From contig NZ_AP024619.1 in NCBI RefSeq assembly GCF_019668485.1, positions 557,001 through 621,000 on the forward strand: DNA of 64,000 nucleotides. Reading direction: 5' to 3'. The first letter of the stretch is position 1; each line of letters begins with the position of its first letter. Positions 8,180-16,802 of this stretch are shown here, piece after piece. The notes beneath the pieces were generated by a model. The model was not told the origin of the DNA and searched no databases. It worked only from the letters and a program-made list of their open reading frames with translations. The position numbers and the translations under genes were made by a program. The DNA comes from Gelria sp. Kuro-4. Lineage in GTDB: Bacteria; Bacillota; DTU030; DUMP01.

Positions 8180-8430
8180 TGCTGGTAAGTGGAAATCGGC
8201 AACCCGTGCCGCAAGCTCCTCGCCCAGGGTAGTGAGGCCTCTCGCTGTGGCCGCCGGCTGGGCCGGCTCGGCTGTGGTGCTTTGCTGGAACACTTCGTGC
8301 GTCGGGTCGCCGCCGGCCACAGCGGAGAGGGGCTCCCGTACGCTAGCCAGGGGCCGACGGATGCTGCGCACCAGGTGAACGGCGGCGCCCAGTACCAGGA
8401 AGGGTGCCCCCAGAGCCCTGGCGGAGGAAC
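8180..8430 (-). pseudogene. Decayed methyl-accepting chemotaxis receptor fragment (HAMP region)
   Basis: On the minus strand one frame reads like a membrane segment plus HAMP domain (VHLVRSIRRPLASVRE, then LSAVAGGDPTHEV). It ends in a damaged version of the usual DELGQLA motif (AEPAQPAA). There is no intact receptor around it. No other gene is seen between 8126 and 8682. The call rests on motif resemblance alone. Confidence 0.45.
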
Positions 8431-8682
8431 TCATTCCAGAGCCGCGTGCACGTCGTCTACCCGGAGGCGGCCGCCCCGGCCGCCTTTGCCCGCTGCACGG
8501 AGGCGAACGGCGCTGCACGCCGTCTGCGGCCGGTGAGGTGGCCTGCGCAGTGGAAAATTCTTCTCCCCAACCCATGGAAAAAGGAGGAAATAAGAACTGG
8601 GATGGGGAATCTGTAAACTAAGTTGCAGCAGCGTGGGCCCCATGGCGTTGCTCCCAGTCTTCGCCCGCGGAAGGTGAGCTCC

Positions 8683-9843
8683 TTGGCCTCCGAAAGGCAT
8701 GTCAGCGGCCTTTGGGCCGCCCTCTTTATCATCCTGCTTCTTCCCTTCCTTTTCCTGCGCCAGGGCGGCGAGAGCCTTTCGCTCAGCGCCCCGGCCCTCG
8801 GCCTGCCGGCCTCACTCCCCCGGGCCGGCGTCGTCTGGGAGTATCAAGGCGGGCCGCAGGAAGCGCCTCTTTGGCTGGGCGGGCCGCTCCTGGGCTGCCA
8901 GATAGTGCTGCGGGAGAGTGCAGGCACGCTGGTGGCCGTCTCGGTTGAGGGTAGCGCGCTCTGGCGCGAGGAGGCCGGCGCGGGCCCTCCGGCGGTGACG
9001 GGCGGCCGCGAAGTGCTCTTCGCCGCGCCGGGGGGAGGCGTGGTGAAACGGGGTGGTAAAAACGGGGTCTCCTGGGCCGACCACAGCGATTGGCCGGTCC
9101 AGCTCTTGACCCTGGCCCCGGACGGGCGGGCGGCGGTAGTGGAGGGCCCGCTCGCGGAAGGATCTGCCAACCTGATGGAAAGGGTACGCTTTTATGCACC
9201 CGATGGGAGCATGTTGGGTGAGTACGTGCTCCGCAACGCCTCGGCGCTTAAAATCGAGCCGGCCGGGGAGGGTTGGTTTCTCAGCACCATAGGGCTCAGC
9301 AGCACGCCGCGCGGCGCACGCCTCCTTGCCCTGACGCGCGAAGGCCGGAGCGCCCGCACGCTCTGGGAACAAGAAGAGGTTATACAAGCCGTGGCCCACC
9401 ACCCGGCGGGAATGGCGGCGGCGAGCGGCCGCCGGCTGAAGTTCTTCCCACAGGTCGGAACAGGCTGGGAGGTAGAGCTTGCCAACCCGGTTTCCCACCT
9501 GGCCTTTACCGCAGACGGCTGCCTGCTTGCCGTGGAGGCGGGGGGTTCGGGCGCCGCGCCGGCCCGCCTCACGCTCTTTACCTCCCAAGGGAAAAAGGCC
9601 TGGCAGCGGCGGCTGCGCGGCGCCTGCCGCGGCCTTTTCAGCCGGGGAGGGACGGTGCTGGTAGCTGACACCCGCCTGGTCTACGCCCTGGATGGCGAAG
9701 GCCGGCTCCAGTGGTGCTACGAGGCGCCGGCTCCCATCGCCGGCTTTGCCCCCCTGGCCGCGGGAGACGAAGTGGTGGTGGCCACCGAGGGACAGCGCCT
9801 CATCCTCATCACACCCCCGCGGCCGGAGGCTAGCCATGAATAA
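8683..9843 (+). CDS. Membrane-anchored beta-propeller-like protein, function unknown
   Basis: The 386-residue product has an N-terminal signal anchor (about residues 8-25, WAALFIILLLPFLFL). It is followed by repeated beta-rich blocks with the rhythm of WD40/PQQ-like propellers (PAVTGGREVLFAAPGGGV, RLVYALDGEGRLQWCYEAP). I chose TTG 8683 because GGAAGGTGAG stands before it; an in-frame TTG at 8623 lacks a ribosome site. It is probably extracytoplasmic. Its 3' end overlaps the convergent ferredoxin gene by 14 bp. Confidence 0.65.
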   Translation: MASERHVSGLWAALFIILLLPFLFLRQGGESLSLSAPALGLPASLPRAGVVWEYQGGPQEAPLWLGGPLLGCQIVLRESAGTLVAVSVEGSALWREEAGAGPPAVTGGREVLFAAPGGGVVKRGGKNGVSWADHSDWPVQLLTLAPDGRAAVVEGPLAEGSANLMERVRFYAPDGSMLGEYVLRNASALKIEPAGEGWFLSTIGLSSTPRGARLLALTREGRSARTLWEQEEVIQAVAHHPAGMAAASGRRLKFFPQVGTGWEVELANPVSHLAFTADGCLLAVEAGGSGAAPARLTLFTSQGKKAWQRRLRGACRGLFSRGGTVLVADTRLVYALDGEGRLQWCYEAPAPIAGFAPLAAGDEVVVATEGQRLILITPPRPEASHE

Positions 9844-10195
9844 GGGCGGGGAGACAGCGGGTGCACACCCAGAGGCTTTCGCCCCGCCAGCGCACTGGAA
9901 GGAGCGGGCGGTCGGCTTCGCCGGCGTTACAGCGGAAGCAGGTTGGCGCCGGCGCCGCTTGCCGCTGGTGGGCCGCAGCGGCTGCGGCATCAAAAGCCGG
10001 CGCTTCCCGCTCTTCGATGATGAGCGCTCCCTGCGGGCAAATGGGCAGGCAGAAACCGGCACCATCGCAAAGCTCTTCGCGTATAAGGCGTGCCTTACCG
10101 TTCACGATTTGGATGGCTCCTTCCGCGCAGGGCGTGACGCAGAGCCCGCAGCCGGTACACTTTTCTTGGTCGATGCGGACGATCTTGCGTTTCAA
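9830..10195 (-). CDS. 4Fe-4S ferredoxin-type protein with C-terminal cysteine pairs
   Basis: The 121-residue protein has an N-terminal dicluster-like ferredoxin domain. The first motif is CTGCGLCVTPC (residues 13-23). The second region is altered, CDGAGFCLPICP, lacking one of the usual cluster cysteines. The C-terminal part has two CxxC pairs (CFRC and CTRC, about residues 86-112) that could bind zinc or iron. It presumably transfers electrons in the cytoplasm; the partner is unknown. Confidence 0.75.
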   Translation of the reverse strand: MKRKIVRIDQEKCTGCGLCVTPCAEGAIQIVNGKARLIREELCDGAGFCLPICPQGALIIEEREAPAFDAAAAAAHQRQAAPAPTCFRCNAGEADRPLLPVRWRGESLWVCTRCLPALIHG

Positions 10196-10267
10196 TGCTA
10201 TGCACCCCTTTCCCGACTATTCTACTCCAGTTTGGACGGGGCGGCAAGACCGGCTGTCAGCTGGAAC

Positions 10268-10300
10268 CAGGAAGGAATTCCGCCCGCCTAAGGCGAAGAA
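10268..10300. repeat. Dispersed GGAATT...GGCGAA element, copy 1
   Basis: CAGGAAGGAATTC, a short GC-rich spacer, then AGGCGAAGAAA. The same pattern occurs upstream of selA (11194) and of the first BMP gene (25375). Function unknown. Confidence 0.4.
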
Positions 10301-10395
10301 ACGCTTACGTCTCACCACCGGCATTTCCCTGCCTGAGGAGGGCGAGACGAGCGGGGAAAGAAGTGCACTCCAATCTTTCAGAGGAGGGTACAGGC

Positions 10396-11151
10396 ATGCG
10401 CTTGGTGCGGTTTCTTGCGGAAGGAAAGGTCAGCTATGGCATCCTGGCCGGGGAGAAGGTGCGTCTTCTCGCCGGTGACCCCTTTCAGGGGGAAACCGGC
10501 GTGCGGGAAGAAGAAATTCCGCTTGCCGCGGTGCAGCTCCTGGCGCCCTGCGTTCCCAGTAAGATCGTCGCGGTGGGTCTCAACTATGCCGATCACGCCG
10601 CCGAGACGGGCCAGCCGCTGCCGGAGCAGCCCATGCTTTTTCTTAAGCCCCCTACGGCGGTGGTGGGGCCGGAGGAGCCGGTGCTGTACCCGGCGGGCGT
10701 GGGCCGGGTGGACTACGAGGCGGAGCTGGCGGTGGTGATTCGGGACAGGACGAAGGCTGCTTCGCCGGAGGAGGCGGCGGCGCATATCCTGGGCTACACC
10801 TGCCTCAATGACGTCACAGCGCGCGATCTCCAGGTCAAGGACGTGCAGTGGACACGTTCCAAGTCTTATGACACCTTCGCCCCCCTAGGCCCCTGGATCG
10901 AGACGGAACTCGACCCCGGCGACCTGGCGATAAAGCTCACGGTAAACGGTGTACTTAAGCAGAACTCCAGCACCCGCTTCATGATCTTCAAGGTACCGCA
11001 GCTGGTGAGCTTTATCTCCCAGGTAATGACCCTCGTTCCCGGCGACGTCATCGCCACCGGCACCCCGCCGGGCATTGGGCCGGTGAAGCCGGGTGATGTC
11101 ATGACGGTGACCATCGCCGGCATCGGCAGTCTGACGAATCCGGTGAAGTAA
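10396..11151 (+). CDS. Fumarylacetoacetate hydrolase family protein
   Basis: The protein has 251 residues with the conserved FAH core: GLNYADHAAE, then DYEAELAVV (metal-binding acidic residues), LNDVTARDLQ, KSYDTFAPLGPW and ATGTPPGIGP. Such enzymes hydrolyse or decarboxylate 2-oxo/4-oxo acids in degradation of aromatic or other carbon compounds; the substrate here is unknown. ATG 10396 follows GAGGAGGG. It appears monocistronic, with a strong terminator directly after it. Confidence 0.9.
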   Translation: MRLVRFLAEGKVSYGILAGEKVRLLAGDPFQGETGVREEEIPLAAVQLLAPCVPSKIVAVGLNYADHAAETGQPLPEQPMLFLKPPTAVVGPEEPVLYPAGVGRVDYEAELAVVIRDRTKAASPEEAAAHILGYTCLNDVTARDLQVKDVQWTRSKSYDTFAPLGPWIETELDPGDLAIKLTVNGVLKQNSSTRFMIFKVPQLVSFISQVMTLVPGDVIATGTPPGIGPVKPGDVMTVTIAGIGSLTNPVK

Positions 11152-11160
11152 GGGACAACT

Positions 11161-11184
11161 GCCCCGCCCTGCGCGGGGCCTTTT
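11161..11184 (+). terminator. Rho-independent terminator
   Basis: A 7-bp perfect GC stem (11161-11167 with 11173-11179, loop CCTGC) followed by CTTTT. It closes the FAH gene. Confidence 0.85.
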
Positions 11185-11193
11185 CGTCGGCAA

Positions 11194-11232
11194 GGCCGGC
11201 AGGAATTCTTTACCCCGGGAGGAAATACTATA
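11194..11232. repeat. Dispersed GGCAGGAATT element, copy 2 (upstream of selA)
   Basis: GGCCGGCAGGAATTC, a spacer, then GGAGGAAATACTATA. It resembles copies at 10268 and 25375. A small palindrome (ATACGA...TCGTAT, 11230-11247) follows and could be an operator. Confidence 0.45.
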
Positions 11233-11280
11233 CGAGTAAGTTCGTATTACCTTTTTACCTTTGTCAAAGGAGAAATGGGC

Positions 11281-12708
11281 ATGCCTTCTCCGAGCCAAAC
11301 TCAAGCCCTCCGGAACATCCCGGCGGTGGAGGCCCTGCTTGAGGCACCGCCGGTAGCGGCCCTTCTGGCCGAACACCCGCGGGCCCTGGTGGTGGAAGCG
11401 GCCCGCGCCGTAACCGCCGCCGCACGGCGCCTCATTCTGAGCGCCGCGCCCGAAGCCGACCTGCCGGATTTCAGCAGGGCGGCGCTGGCGGCGCAGGTGG
11501 TGGCGCGCGTGCGCGCGGCCGCGGGGCCCCACCTTATCCCGGTGATCAATGCCACGGGCGTGGTGCTGCACACCAACCTGGGGCGCGCCCCCCTGGCAGA
11601 GCCGGCCCGGGCGGCGCTGGCGGAGATCGCCCGCGGCTACTCGAACCTGGAGTACGACCTGGAAACAGGGGAGCGTGGCTCGCGCCACAGCCACTGTGCC
11701 GGCCTGCTCACGGAGCTTACCGGCGCCGAGGCCGCGCTGGTGGTGAACAACAACGCTGCCGCCGTGCTGCTCACGCTGGCGGCGCTGGCGGCCGGCCGCG
11801 AGGTGGTGGTGGCGCGCGGGCAACTGGTGGAAATCGGCGGTTCCTTCCGCGTCCCCGAGGTGATGGAGGCGAGCGGCTGCCGGCTGCGTGAGGTGGGCAC
11901 CACCAACAAGGTGTACCTCCGGGATTATGAGGCGGCCATCGGGCCGGAGACGGCCCTGCTGCTCAAGGTGCACACCAGCAACTACCGCATCCTCGGCTTT
12001 ACCGCCAGCGTGAGCGGGGCGGAGCTGGCCGCCCTCGGGGCGCGCTACAACCTTCCCACCCTGGAGGACCTGGGGAGCGGCGTGCTCGTGGACTTAAGCC
12101 GGGCCGGTTTGGAAAAGGAGCCCACCGCCCTGGAAAGCGTGGCGGCGGGGCTGGACATCGTCACCTTCAGCGGCGACAAGCTCTTGGGCGGGCCGCAGGC
12201 CGGGATTATCGTGGGCAGGAAGCGCTACCTGGACGTCATCAAGCGCCACCCCCTGGCCCGGGCGCTGCGCGTGGGCAAACTCACCCTGGCGGCCCTGGAG
12301 GCGACGCTTAGGCTGTACCGGGAGCCGGAGCGAGCCTGGCGGGAAATCCCCGCCCTGCGCGCCCTGAGCTGGGCCGAAGGCGAACTCAAAGAGCGGGCCC
12401 AGCGCCTGGCCGGGAAGATCAACGCCCTGGGGCAGGGGCTTACGGCCACCGTGCAGCCGGGCACCTCGGAGGTGGGGGGCGGTGCGCTGCCCTTGAGCGC
12501 CCTGCCCACGCACCTGGTGGCCGTGACGAGCGGCACTTACTCGCCGGACGAGCTGGCGGGACGGCTGCGCCGCCGGCCGCTGCCGGTCATCGGCCGGATC
12601 GGCGGCGACCGCCTGCTCCTTGACCTCCGGACGGTCCGCCCGGAGGAAGAGGCGGCCCTGGTGAGCGCCTTGGCCGCCGCGGCGGGCAGCCCTGCCGGAG
12701 GGGAGTAG
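11281..12708 (+). CDS. selA: L-seryl-tRNA(Sec) selenium transferase
   Basis: SelA is the PLP enzyme that turns seryl-tRNA(Sec) into selenocysteyl-tRNA(Sec) using selenophosphate. The 475-residue protein shows the family features INATGVVLHTNLGRAPL, VNNNAAAVLL and the PLP-lysine region TFSGDKLLGGPQAG (Lys about residue 300). ATG 11281 was preferred over the in-frame ATG 11275, because the AAAGGAG site then has normal spacing. It is followed after 3 bp by a small membrane protein gene, then by selB and tRNA-Sec, so the locus is a selenocysteine operon. Confidence 0.97.
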   Translation: MPSPSQTQALRNIPAVEALLEAPPVAALLAEHPRALVVEAARAVTAAARRLILSAAPEADLPDFSRAALAAQVVARVRAAAGPHLIPVINATGVVLHTNLGRAPLAEPARAALAEIARGYSNLEYDLETGERGSRHSHCAGLLTELTGAEAALVVNNNAAAVLLTLAALAAGREVVVARGQLVEIGGSFRVPEVMEASGCRLREVGTTNKVYLRDYEAAIGPETALLLKVHTSNYRILGFTASVSGAELAALGARYNLPTLEDLGSGVLVDLSRAGLEKEPTALESVAAGLDIVTFSGDKLLGGPQAGIIVGRKRYLDVIKRHPLARALRVGKLTLAALEATLRLYREPERAWREIPALRALSWAEGELKERAQRLAGKINALGQGLTATVQPGTSEVGGGALPLSALPTHLVAVTSGTYSPDELAGRLRRRPLPVIGRIGGDRLLLDLRTVRPEEEAALVSALAAAAGSPAGGE

Positions 12709-12711
12709 ACC

Positions 12712-13092
12712 ATGCCGGCGCGGGTTTACCTTACCGAGGCCATCCTCTTGGGCCCCGGCTCCTTCCAACTTTTTCAGGCACTGGCGCCCCGCGTCAGCCC
12801 CTGGCTGGCCGGGCCCCTGGTGTTTGCGCTGACGCTCCTGGCCGGCGACCTCCTCCTCGCCCTTTTTTGGCGGGAGCGGGCGGCCGCCTACCTGGAGGAG
12901 GCGCTTTTCGACACCGTTATGTTCGCCCTCCTGGGCCTTTTGGCCGCTGTGGTCTACCAGGCGGTGGAGCTTTACCTTAAGATCACGCCCAACCTGGGGA
13001 TCATCGCTACCTTGGTTTTTCTGCTTTTCCTGAGCTTCAGCGAGCGGGGCAGAGGTGAAGGCGCACGCTTCGCCCGGTACCGCCGGGGCTAG
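12712..13092 (+). CDS. Small membrane protein of unknown function in the sel operon
   Basis: The 126-residue product has about three hydrophobic segments (residues 34-54, 66-86 and 93-108) and an Arg-rich C-terminus. I do not recognise a family. ATG 12712 follows GGAGGGGAGTAGACC, 3 bp after the selA stop, so co-transcription with selA is likely. selB starts 42 bp further on. A membrane protein between selA and selB is not standard; a link to selenium uptake is possible but only inferred from position. Confidence 0.75.
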   Translation: MPARVYLTEAILLGPGSFQLFQALAPRVSPWLAGPLVFALTLLAGDLLLALFWRERAAAYLEEALFDTVMFALLGLLAAVVYQAVELYLKITPNLGIIATLVFLLFLSFSERGRGEGARFARYRRG

Positions 13093-13134
13093 GCCGGTTC
13101 CTCAACTCCTTCCTGGTTGGAGGCAGCGATACCC

Positions 13135-15054
13135 TTGAAGCACATCATCATTGGTACGGCCGGGCACGTGGACCACGGCAAGACCACCCTCATCCGGGCC
13201 CTCACCGGCCACAACACTGACCGCCTGAAAGAAGAACAGGAGCGGGGCATTTCCATTGAGCTTGGGTTCGCCCCCTTCGACCTCCCCAGCGGCCGTCGCG
13301 CCGGGGTGGTGGACGTCCCCGGCCACGAGCGCTTTATCCGCCACATGCTGGCGGGCGTAGGCGGCTTCGACCTGGTGCTCCTGGTGGTGGCGGCGGACGA
13401 AGGGGTGATGCCGCAAACCCGGGAACACCTGGACATCCTGAGCCTCCTGGGCGTGAAAAGCGGCCTCATTGTGCTCACCAAGGTCGACCTGGTGGATGCC
13501 GAGTGGCTGGAGCTGGTAAAAGAGGAGGTGCGGGCGGCGGTGCAGGGCACCTTCCTGGCGGAGGCCTCCATGTATGCCGTTTCGGCGGTTACCGGTCAGG
13601 GTATTCCGGAGCTGTTGGCGGCCATCGACCGGGCCACCGACACGGTGACGGAACGCGAACACACCGGGCCGTTCCGCCTACCGGTGGACCGGGTTTTTAC
13701 CATCGCCGGTTTCGGTACGGTGGTCACCGGCACCCTCCTCTCTGGCACGGTCAAAGCCGGGGAGCGGGCCGAGGTTTTTCCGGCCCGGCTGGCGACCCGC
13801 ATCCGCCAGGTGGAGGTGCACGGCCAGAAGGCGGGGACGGCCTACGCCGGGCAGCGCGTCGCGCTTAACCTGGCCGGCCTCAGTGTGGAAGAGGTGGAGC
13901 GTGGCGCCGTGGTGGCGACGCCCGGCTCCCTGACCCCGTCCACGCAGGTGGACGCCCGGCTCCTCCTTTTGGCGCACGCGCCGCGGCCCTTGAAACAGCG
14001 GGAGCGCATCCGCCTCCATACGGGGACGGTGGAGGTGCTGGGGAGGGTTTACCTGCTGGCAAGTGACGAGCTGGCCCCAGGGGAGTCCACCTTCGTACAG
14101 CTGCGCCTGGAAGCACCCGTGGCCGTGAAGCGGGGTGACCGCTTTGTCATCCGCACCTACTCGCCGGCCACCACCGTAGGCGGTGGCAGCATCCTGGAGC
14201 CGGCGGCCCCCCGGCGGCGCCGCTTCGACCCGGCCGTGCTGGCCGAGCTGGCGCAAAAAGAACAGGGCGACCCGCTCGATCTTGTAGCCCACGCCCTGGA
14301 GCGCGCAGGCCTCAAGCCCCAACCCAGCGAGGAAGTGGCGCTGGCCGCCGGCCTGGGGCCGCAAGAGACGGCGGCGGCCCTTAAGAAGCTCGTGGACGGC
14401 GAGCGGGCGGTGAGCCTTACGCTGGAAGGGAGCACCTACTATCTGGACCGGGCGGCTTTGGTGCGGGCTGTGGACGAGGCTACGGCCATCCTCACCCGCT
14501 TTCATGCGGAGCACCCCCTGCGCCAGGGACTGCCGTTGGAAGAGATCCGCGCCCGCGTCTTCCCCCAGCTTTCGGCCCGCCTGTTGGCTGAGGTGCTGCG
14601 CCTGCCGCCGGCGGCGCACCTCAAGGTGGAGGAGGAGCGCATCCGCCTTGCCGCCCACCGAGTGAGCTTTACGCCTGCGCAGGCGGCTTTGGCGGACGGG
14701 CTGAAAGCGGCCCTCGCGGCGGCCCCCTACCAGCCGCCGGCCCCGCTGGAGATCCTGGAGCGGCTGGGTGCCGGCAAGGAAGGACCGGAGATCCTGGCCG
14801 CCCTCCTCGAGCGCGGCGAACTGGTCCAGGTGGCCGAGGACGTGGTCTTGACCCGCGACGCTTTTGCCGCGGCAGTGGCCCGGGTGGCGGAGCACGTCCG
14901 CGCGCGCGGCGCCATCACCGTGGCCGAGCTGCGCGACCTGCTCGGCACCTCCCGCCGCTACGCCCTGCCTCTACTGGAATACCTGGACGGCCGCCGCATC
15001 ACCCGCCGCGTGGGCGACAAGCGCATCCTCGGCCCCGCCGCCCCGCCTGCGTAG
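13135..15054 (+). CDS. selB: Selenocysteine-specific translation elongation factor
   Basis: SelB is the GTPase that brings selenocysteyl-tRNA to UGA codons marked by a SECIS hairpin. The 639-residue chain has the G1 motif GTAGHVDHGKTT near the N-terminus, DVPGHERF and TKVD for the GTPase domain, then EF-Tu-like beta domains, then a C-terminal array of winged helices (about residues 370-639) that bind the mRNA hairpin. I chose TTG 13135, giving the family-typical start before KHIIIGTAGHVDHGKT; TTG 13117 overlaps the ribosome site. tRNA-Sec lies 46 bp downstream with its own promoter. Confidence 0.96.
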   Translation: MKHIIIGTAGHVDHGKTTLIRALTGHNTDRLKEEQERGISIELGFAPFDLPSGRRAGVVDVPGHERFIRHMLAGVGGFDLVLLVVAADEGVMPQTREHLDILSLLGVKSGLIVLTKVDLVDAEWLELVKEEVRAAVQGTFLAEASMYAVSAVTGQGIPELLAAIDRATDTVTEREHTGPFRLPVDRVFTIAGFGTVVTGTLLSGTVKAGERAEVFPARLATRIRQVEVHGQKAGTAYAGQRVALNLAGLSVEEVERGAVVATPGSLTPSTQVDARLLLLAHAPRPLKQRERIRLHTGTVEVLGRVYLLASDELAPGESTFVQLRLEAPVAVKRGDRFVIRTYSPATTVGGGSILEPAAPRRRRFDPAVLAELAQKEQGDPLDLVAHALERAGLKPQPSEEVALAAGLGPQETAAALKKLVDGERAVSLTLEGSTYYLDRAALVRAVDEATAILTRFHAEHPLRQGLPLEEIRARVFPQLSARLLAEVLRLPPAAHLKVEEERIRLAAHRVSFTPAQAALADGLKAALAAAPYQPPAPLEILERLGAGKEGPEILAALLERGELVQVAEDVVLTRDAFAAAVARVAEHVRARGAITVAELRDLLGTSRRYALPLLEYLDGRRITRRVGDKRILGPAAPPA

Positions 15055-15058
15055 TTTC

Positions 15059-15087
15059 TTGCTTGATCAGGACGCCGGTGCTATAAT
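15059..15087 (+). promoter_or_regulatory. Promoter of tRNA-Sec
   Basis: TTGCTT (15059-15064), a 17-bp spacer, then TATAAT (15082-15087), 12 bp before the mature tRNA. It allows tRNA-Sec to be made independently of selB. Confidence 0.75.
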
Positions 15088-15099
15088 CGGGAAGGAGAC

Positions 15100-15193
15100 G
15101 GGGGTGGATTGGGCCTGGTGGCTTGCCCGGACTTCAAATCCGGCGGCGGGCGAGTTCGTCCGCGGTGGGTTCGATTCCCACACACTCCCGCCA
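15100..15193 (+). tRNA. selC: tRNA-Sec (anticodon UCA)
   Basis: A 94-base tRNA with genomically encoded CCA (15191-15193). The anticodon stem is CCGGA/TCCGG with loop CTTCAAA (anticodon TCA, 15134-15136). There is a long variable arm (GCGGGC...GTCCGC) and a T-arm GTGGG-TTCGATT-CCCAC. The extended acceptor (15100-15107 with 15182-15189) pairs at seven of eight positions, with a G-A mismatch at the eighth. It decodes the four UGA codons annotated here. Confidence 0.96.
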
Positions 15194-15283
15194 AGAAGGC
15201 TTAAGACAAAATAAGGGTAGGAAGCTCCGCAAGCTTCCCACCCTTGGAGGGCATTACGACCCGGGGGCAGATTTTGGGCTTTC

Positions 15284-15312
15284 CCTGCTTCACAAGAAGC
15301 AGGCTATTTTTT
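15284..15312 (+). terminator. Terminator downstream of tRNA-Sec
   Basis: CCTGCTT (15284-15290) pairs with AAGCAGG (15297-15303), followed by CTATTTTTT. A further 14-bp stem with one mismatch lies between it and the tRNA (15213-15226 with 15232-15245). The hairpin after hicA at 27331 is nearly the same. Confidence 0.8.
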
Positions 15313-15545
15313 GTCGGTACACAATAAGGAGACCGGAGCAGCACGATGGCTACTAACGGTGCCATGGTCGGCACCCCTTCTCCTGGGACCTCCCCGGGCA
15401 CGACGCCCCTCGGCCAGAGAGCGGGTGCTTCTGCACCCCGCATCGGCAGGTTCAGGCGTGTCCAAGCTAAATAGAGGGCAATTTGGCGTTTCCTGCCGGT
15501 GATCAGCAGCAGCCCCTTACGGTCGCTAAACCATAAGGGGGCTTG
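15313..15545. other. Intergenic region without a recognised gene
   Basis: No convincing coding frame. It contains hairpins near 15420-15440 (GCGGGTG...CACCCCGC) and 15509-15544 (AGCCCC...GGGGGCT); the latter may end the minus-strand toxin transcript. Confidence 0.4.
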
Positions 15546-15950
15546 TCATGTCTGGATCGGCGGGCGATTGGCCAGCTGGTGAAAGACAAGCGCCAGCGTG
15601 TGTTTGTCCATTTTTCCTTCCGCGATGCGCATCATCGCCTCATACAGCTTACCTTCGGGGTCACTGACGGTCACCCCGTTAAACTCGAGAAACAGTAAAG
15701 CGCAGGCGAGGGCGGTACGTTTATTACCGTCAATGAAGGGATGGTTTTGCGACAGGTGAAACGCGTAGGCCGCGGCCATTTCATAGAGGCCTATGTGAAG
15801 GTATGCGCCGCCAAAAGAGGCTTCCGGCATCGCCAGAGAGGATCCCAGCAAGGCAAAGTCGCGTACTCCAGGCGCACCACCATAGCGGTTGATTTGATCC
15901 TGGTGGACCTCAATGACCTCGGCCAGGGTGAGAAAAATGATGTCCTCCAT
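15546..15950 (-). CDS. doc: Doc-type (Fic family) toxin
   Basis: The 134-residue protein carries the Fic/Doc catalytic motif HPFIDGNKRTA (His about residue 70). Doc-type toxins phosphorylate EF-Tu and stop translation. The N-terminal stretch (LTLAEVIEVHQDQINRYGG) is typical of the 'death on curing' family. Its gene follows an AbrB-like antitoxin gene after 6 bp on the same strand, the normal toxin-antitoxin layout. The pair sits between the tRNA-Sec locus and trpB2 and is probably a mobile maintenance module. Confidence 0.9.
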   Translation of the reverse strand: MEDIIFLTLAEVIEVHQDQINRYGGAPGVRDFALLGSSLAMPEASFGGAYLHIGLYEMAAAYAFHLSQNHPFIDGNKRTALACALLFLEFNGVTVSDPEGKLYEAMMRIAEGKMDKHTLALVFHQLANRPPIQT

Positions 15951-15956
15951 AGCCGG

Positions 15957-16184
15957 TTATTCTGCCAGTTTCCTCAGGGTTGCACCGTGTTCCCGGTTGA
16001 TCTTTTCAAGGATGGTCTTGAACCGGGCTTCCCGTTCGGCATCCCGAAGGGGAGAAATAATCAGGCTCTTCCCGTCGGTGCTGACCTTAAGCGGGGTATC
16101 CAGGGTTATGCCAAGGAGTTCGAGAATCGGCTTGTCAATAATCAACGCAGCGCTGTTGCCGTGGGCGGTTAACGTCTTGATCAT
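15957..16184 (-). CDS. AbrB/MazE-type antitoxin
   Basis: A 75-residue protein with an N-terminal swapped-hairpin DNA-binding pattern (TLTAHGNSAALIIDKPILELLGI, then TPLKVSTDGKSLIISPL) and a charged C-terminal tail that would neutralise the Doc toxin. It is the first gene of the pair, preceded by AGGGGGT and a well-formed minus-strand promoter, and probably represses that promoter. Confidence 0.85.
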   Translation of the reverse strand: MIKTLTAHGNSAALIIDKPILELLGITLDTPLKVSTDGKSLIISPLRDAEREARFKTILEKINREHGATLRKLAE

Positions 16185-16215
16185 ACGTGTACCCCCTGTA
16201 ACCTATTGTACTTAC

Positions 16216-16244
16216 ATTGTATCACGGCAGAACCGGGGTTGCAA
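16216..16244 (-). promoter_or_regulatory. Promoter of the doc antitoxin-toxin operon
   Basis: Read on the minus strand: TTGCAA (16244-16239), 17 bp, TACAAT (16221-16216). It diverges from the T-box promoter just to the right. Confidence 0.7.
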
Positions 16245-16251
16245 TCGGTGG

Positions 16252-16281
16252 TTGCGCCGGGACGGCAGCTTGTGGTAAAAT
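16252..16281 (+). promoter_or_regulatory. Promoter of the T-box leader
   Basis: TTGCGC (16252-16257), 18 bp, TAAAAT (16276-16281). Transcription would start about 16288, just before the T-box leader. Confidence 0.55.
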
Positions 16282-16299
16282 ACAGTCAGCATACTCAGG

Positions 16300-16622
16300 A
16301 ATGCGATGAAGGGGAAGAGTACCCTGGGCGGAAGGCCAAAGAGAGCCGCCGGTGATGGGAAGGCGGCGCCGGAAGCCGAGGTGAATGGGCCCCCGAGCGG
16401 TGCTGCTAAAGCCGAAAGGTTAAGTAGCTGCATCCGGCCGTCCGCCGTTACCCGGACAGGATATCGCGGTCTAAGTACCGCCGTATCCGTAAAGACGGCC
16501 CTTCCATTGAGGTGGCAAGAAGCACACTATCCTGAATGATAGCGTGCTTTTTTGTTCACCGGGCCGATTAGGGTGGTACCACGGTGAGCATCCGTCCCTT
16601 CCGGGCGGATGCTTTTCTTTTC
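16300..16622 (+). promoter_or_regulatory. T-box riboswitch (probably tRNA-Trp responsive)
   Basis: The leader begins with GATGAAGGGGAAGAGTA, the AGTA start of stem I. It has a stem-III-like hairpin (16520-16550) followed by T6, then the T-box AGGGTGGTACCACGG (16570-16584). It ends in a terminator, 10-bp stem 16588-16597 with 16603-16612 followed by TTTTCTTT. A candidate specifier TGG lies at 16386-16388 in GGTGAATGGGC, matching a tryptophan gene downstream. Uncharged tRNA-Trp would favour the antiterminator and read-through. Confidence 0.9.
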
Positions 16623-16802
16623 AAGGGGGTGACGCCATTGACGTGAAAGAGCGGCACAGTTCCACGGCAAACGGGTCCTACGCTTAGGGACATCGGTTCC
16701 AGTTGCCATGGGGTCGGGTCAAAGGTAAGCGACCCGACGCCGACCGTCCGAACCTGACCGGCTTATCCACAGGAAGATATGGAAAAGGAGAGGAGTTTTA
16801 GC

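Noticed and set aside
15313-15545. Small coding frames between tRNA-Sec and the doc toxin
   Set aside because: There is no ribosome site with a plausible start, no family similarity and mixed composition.
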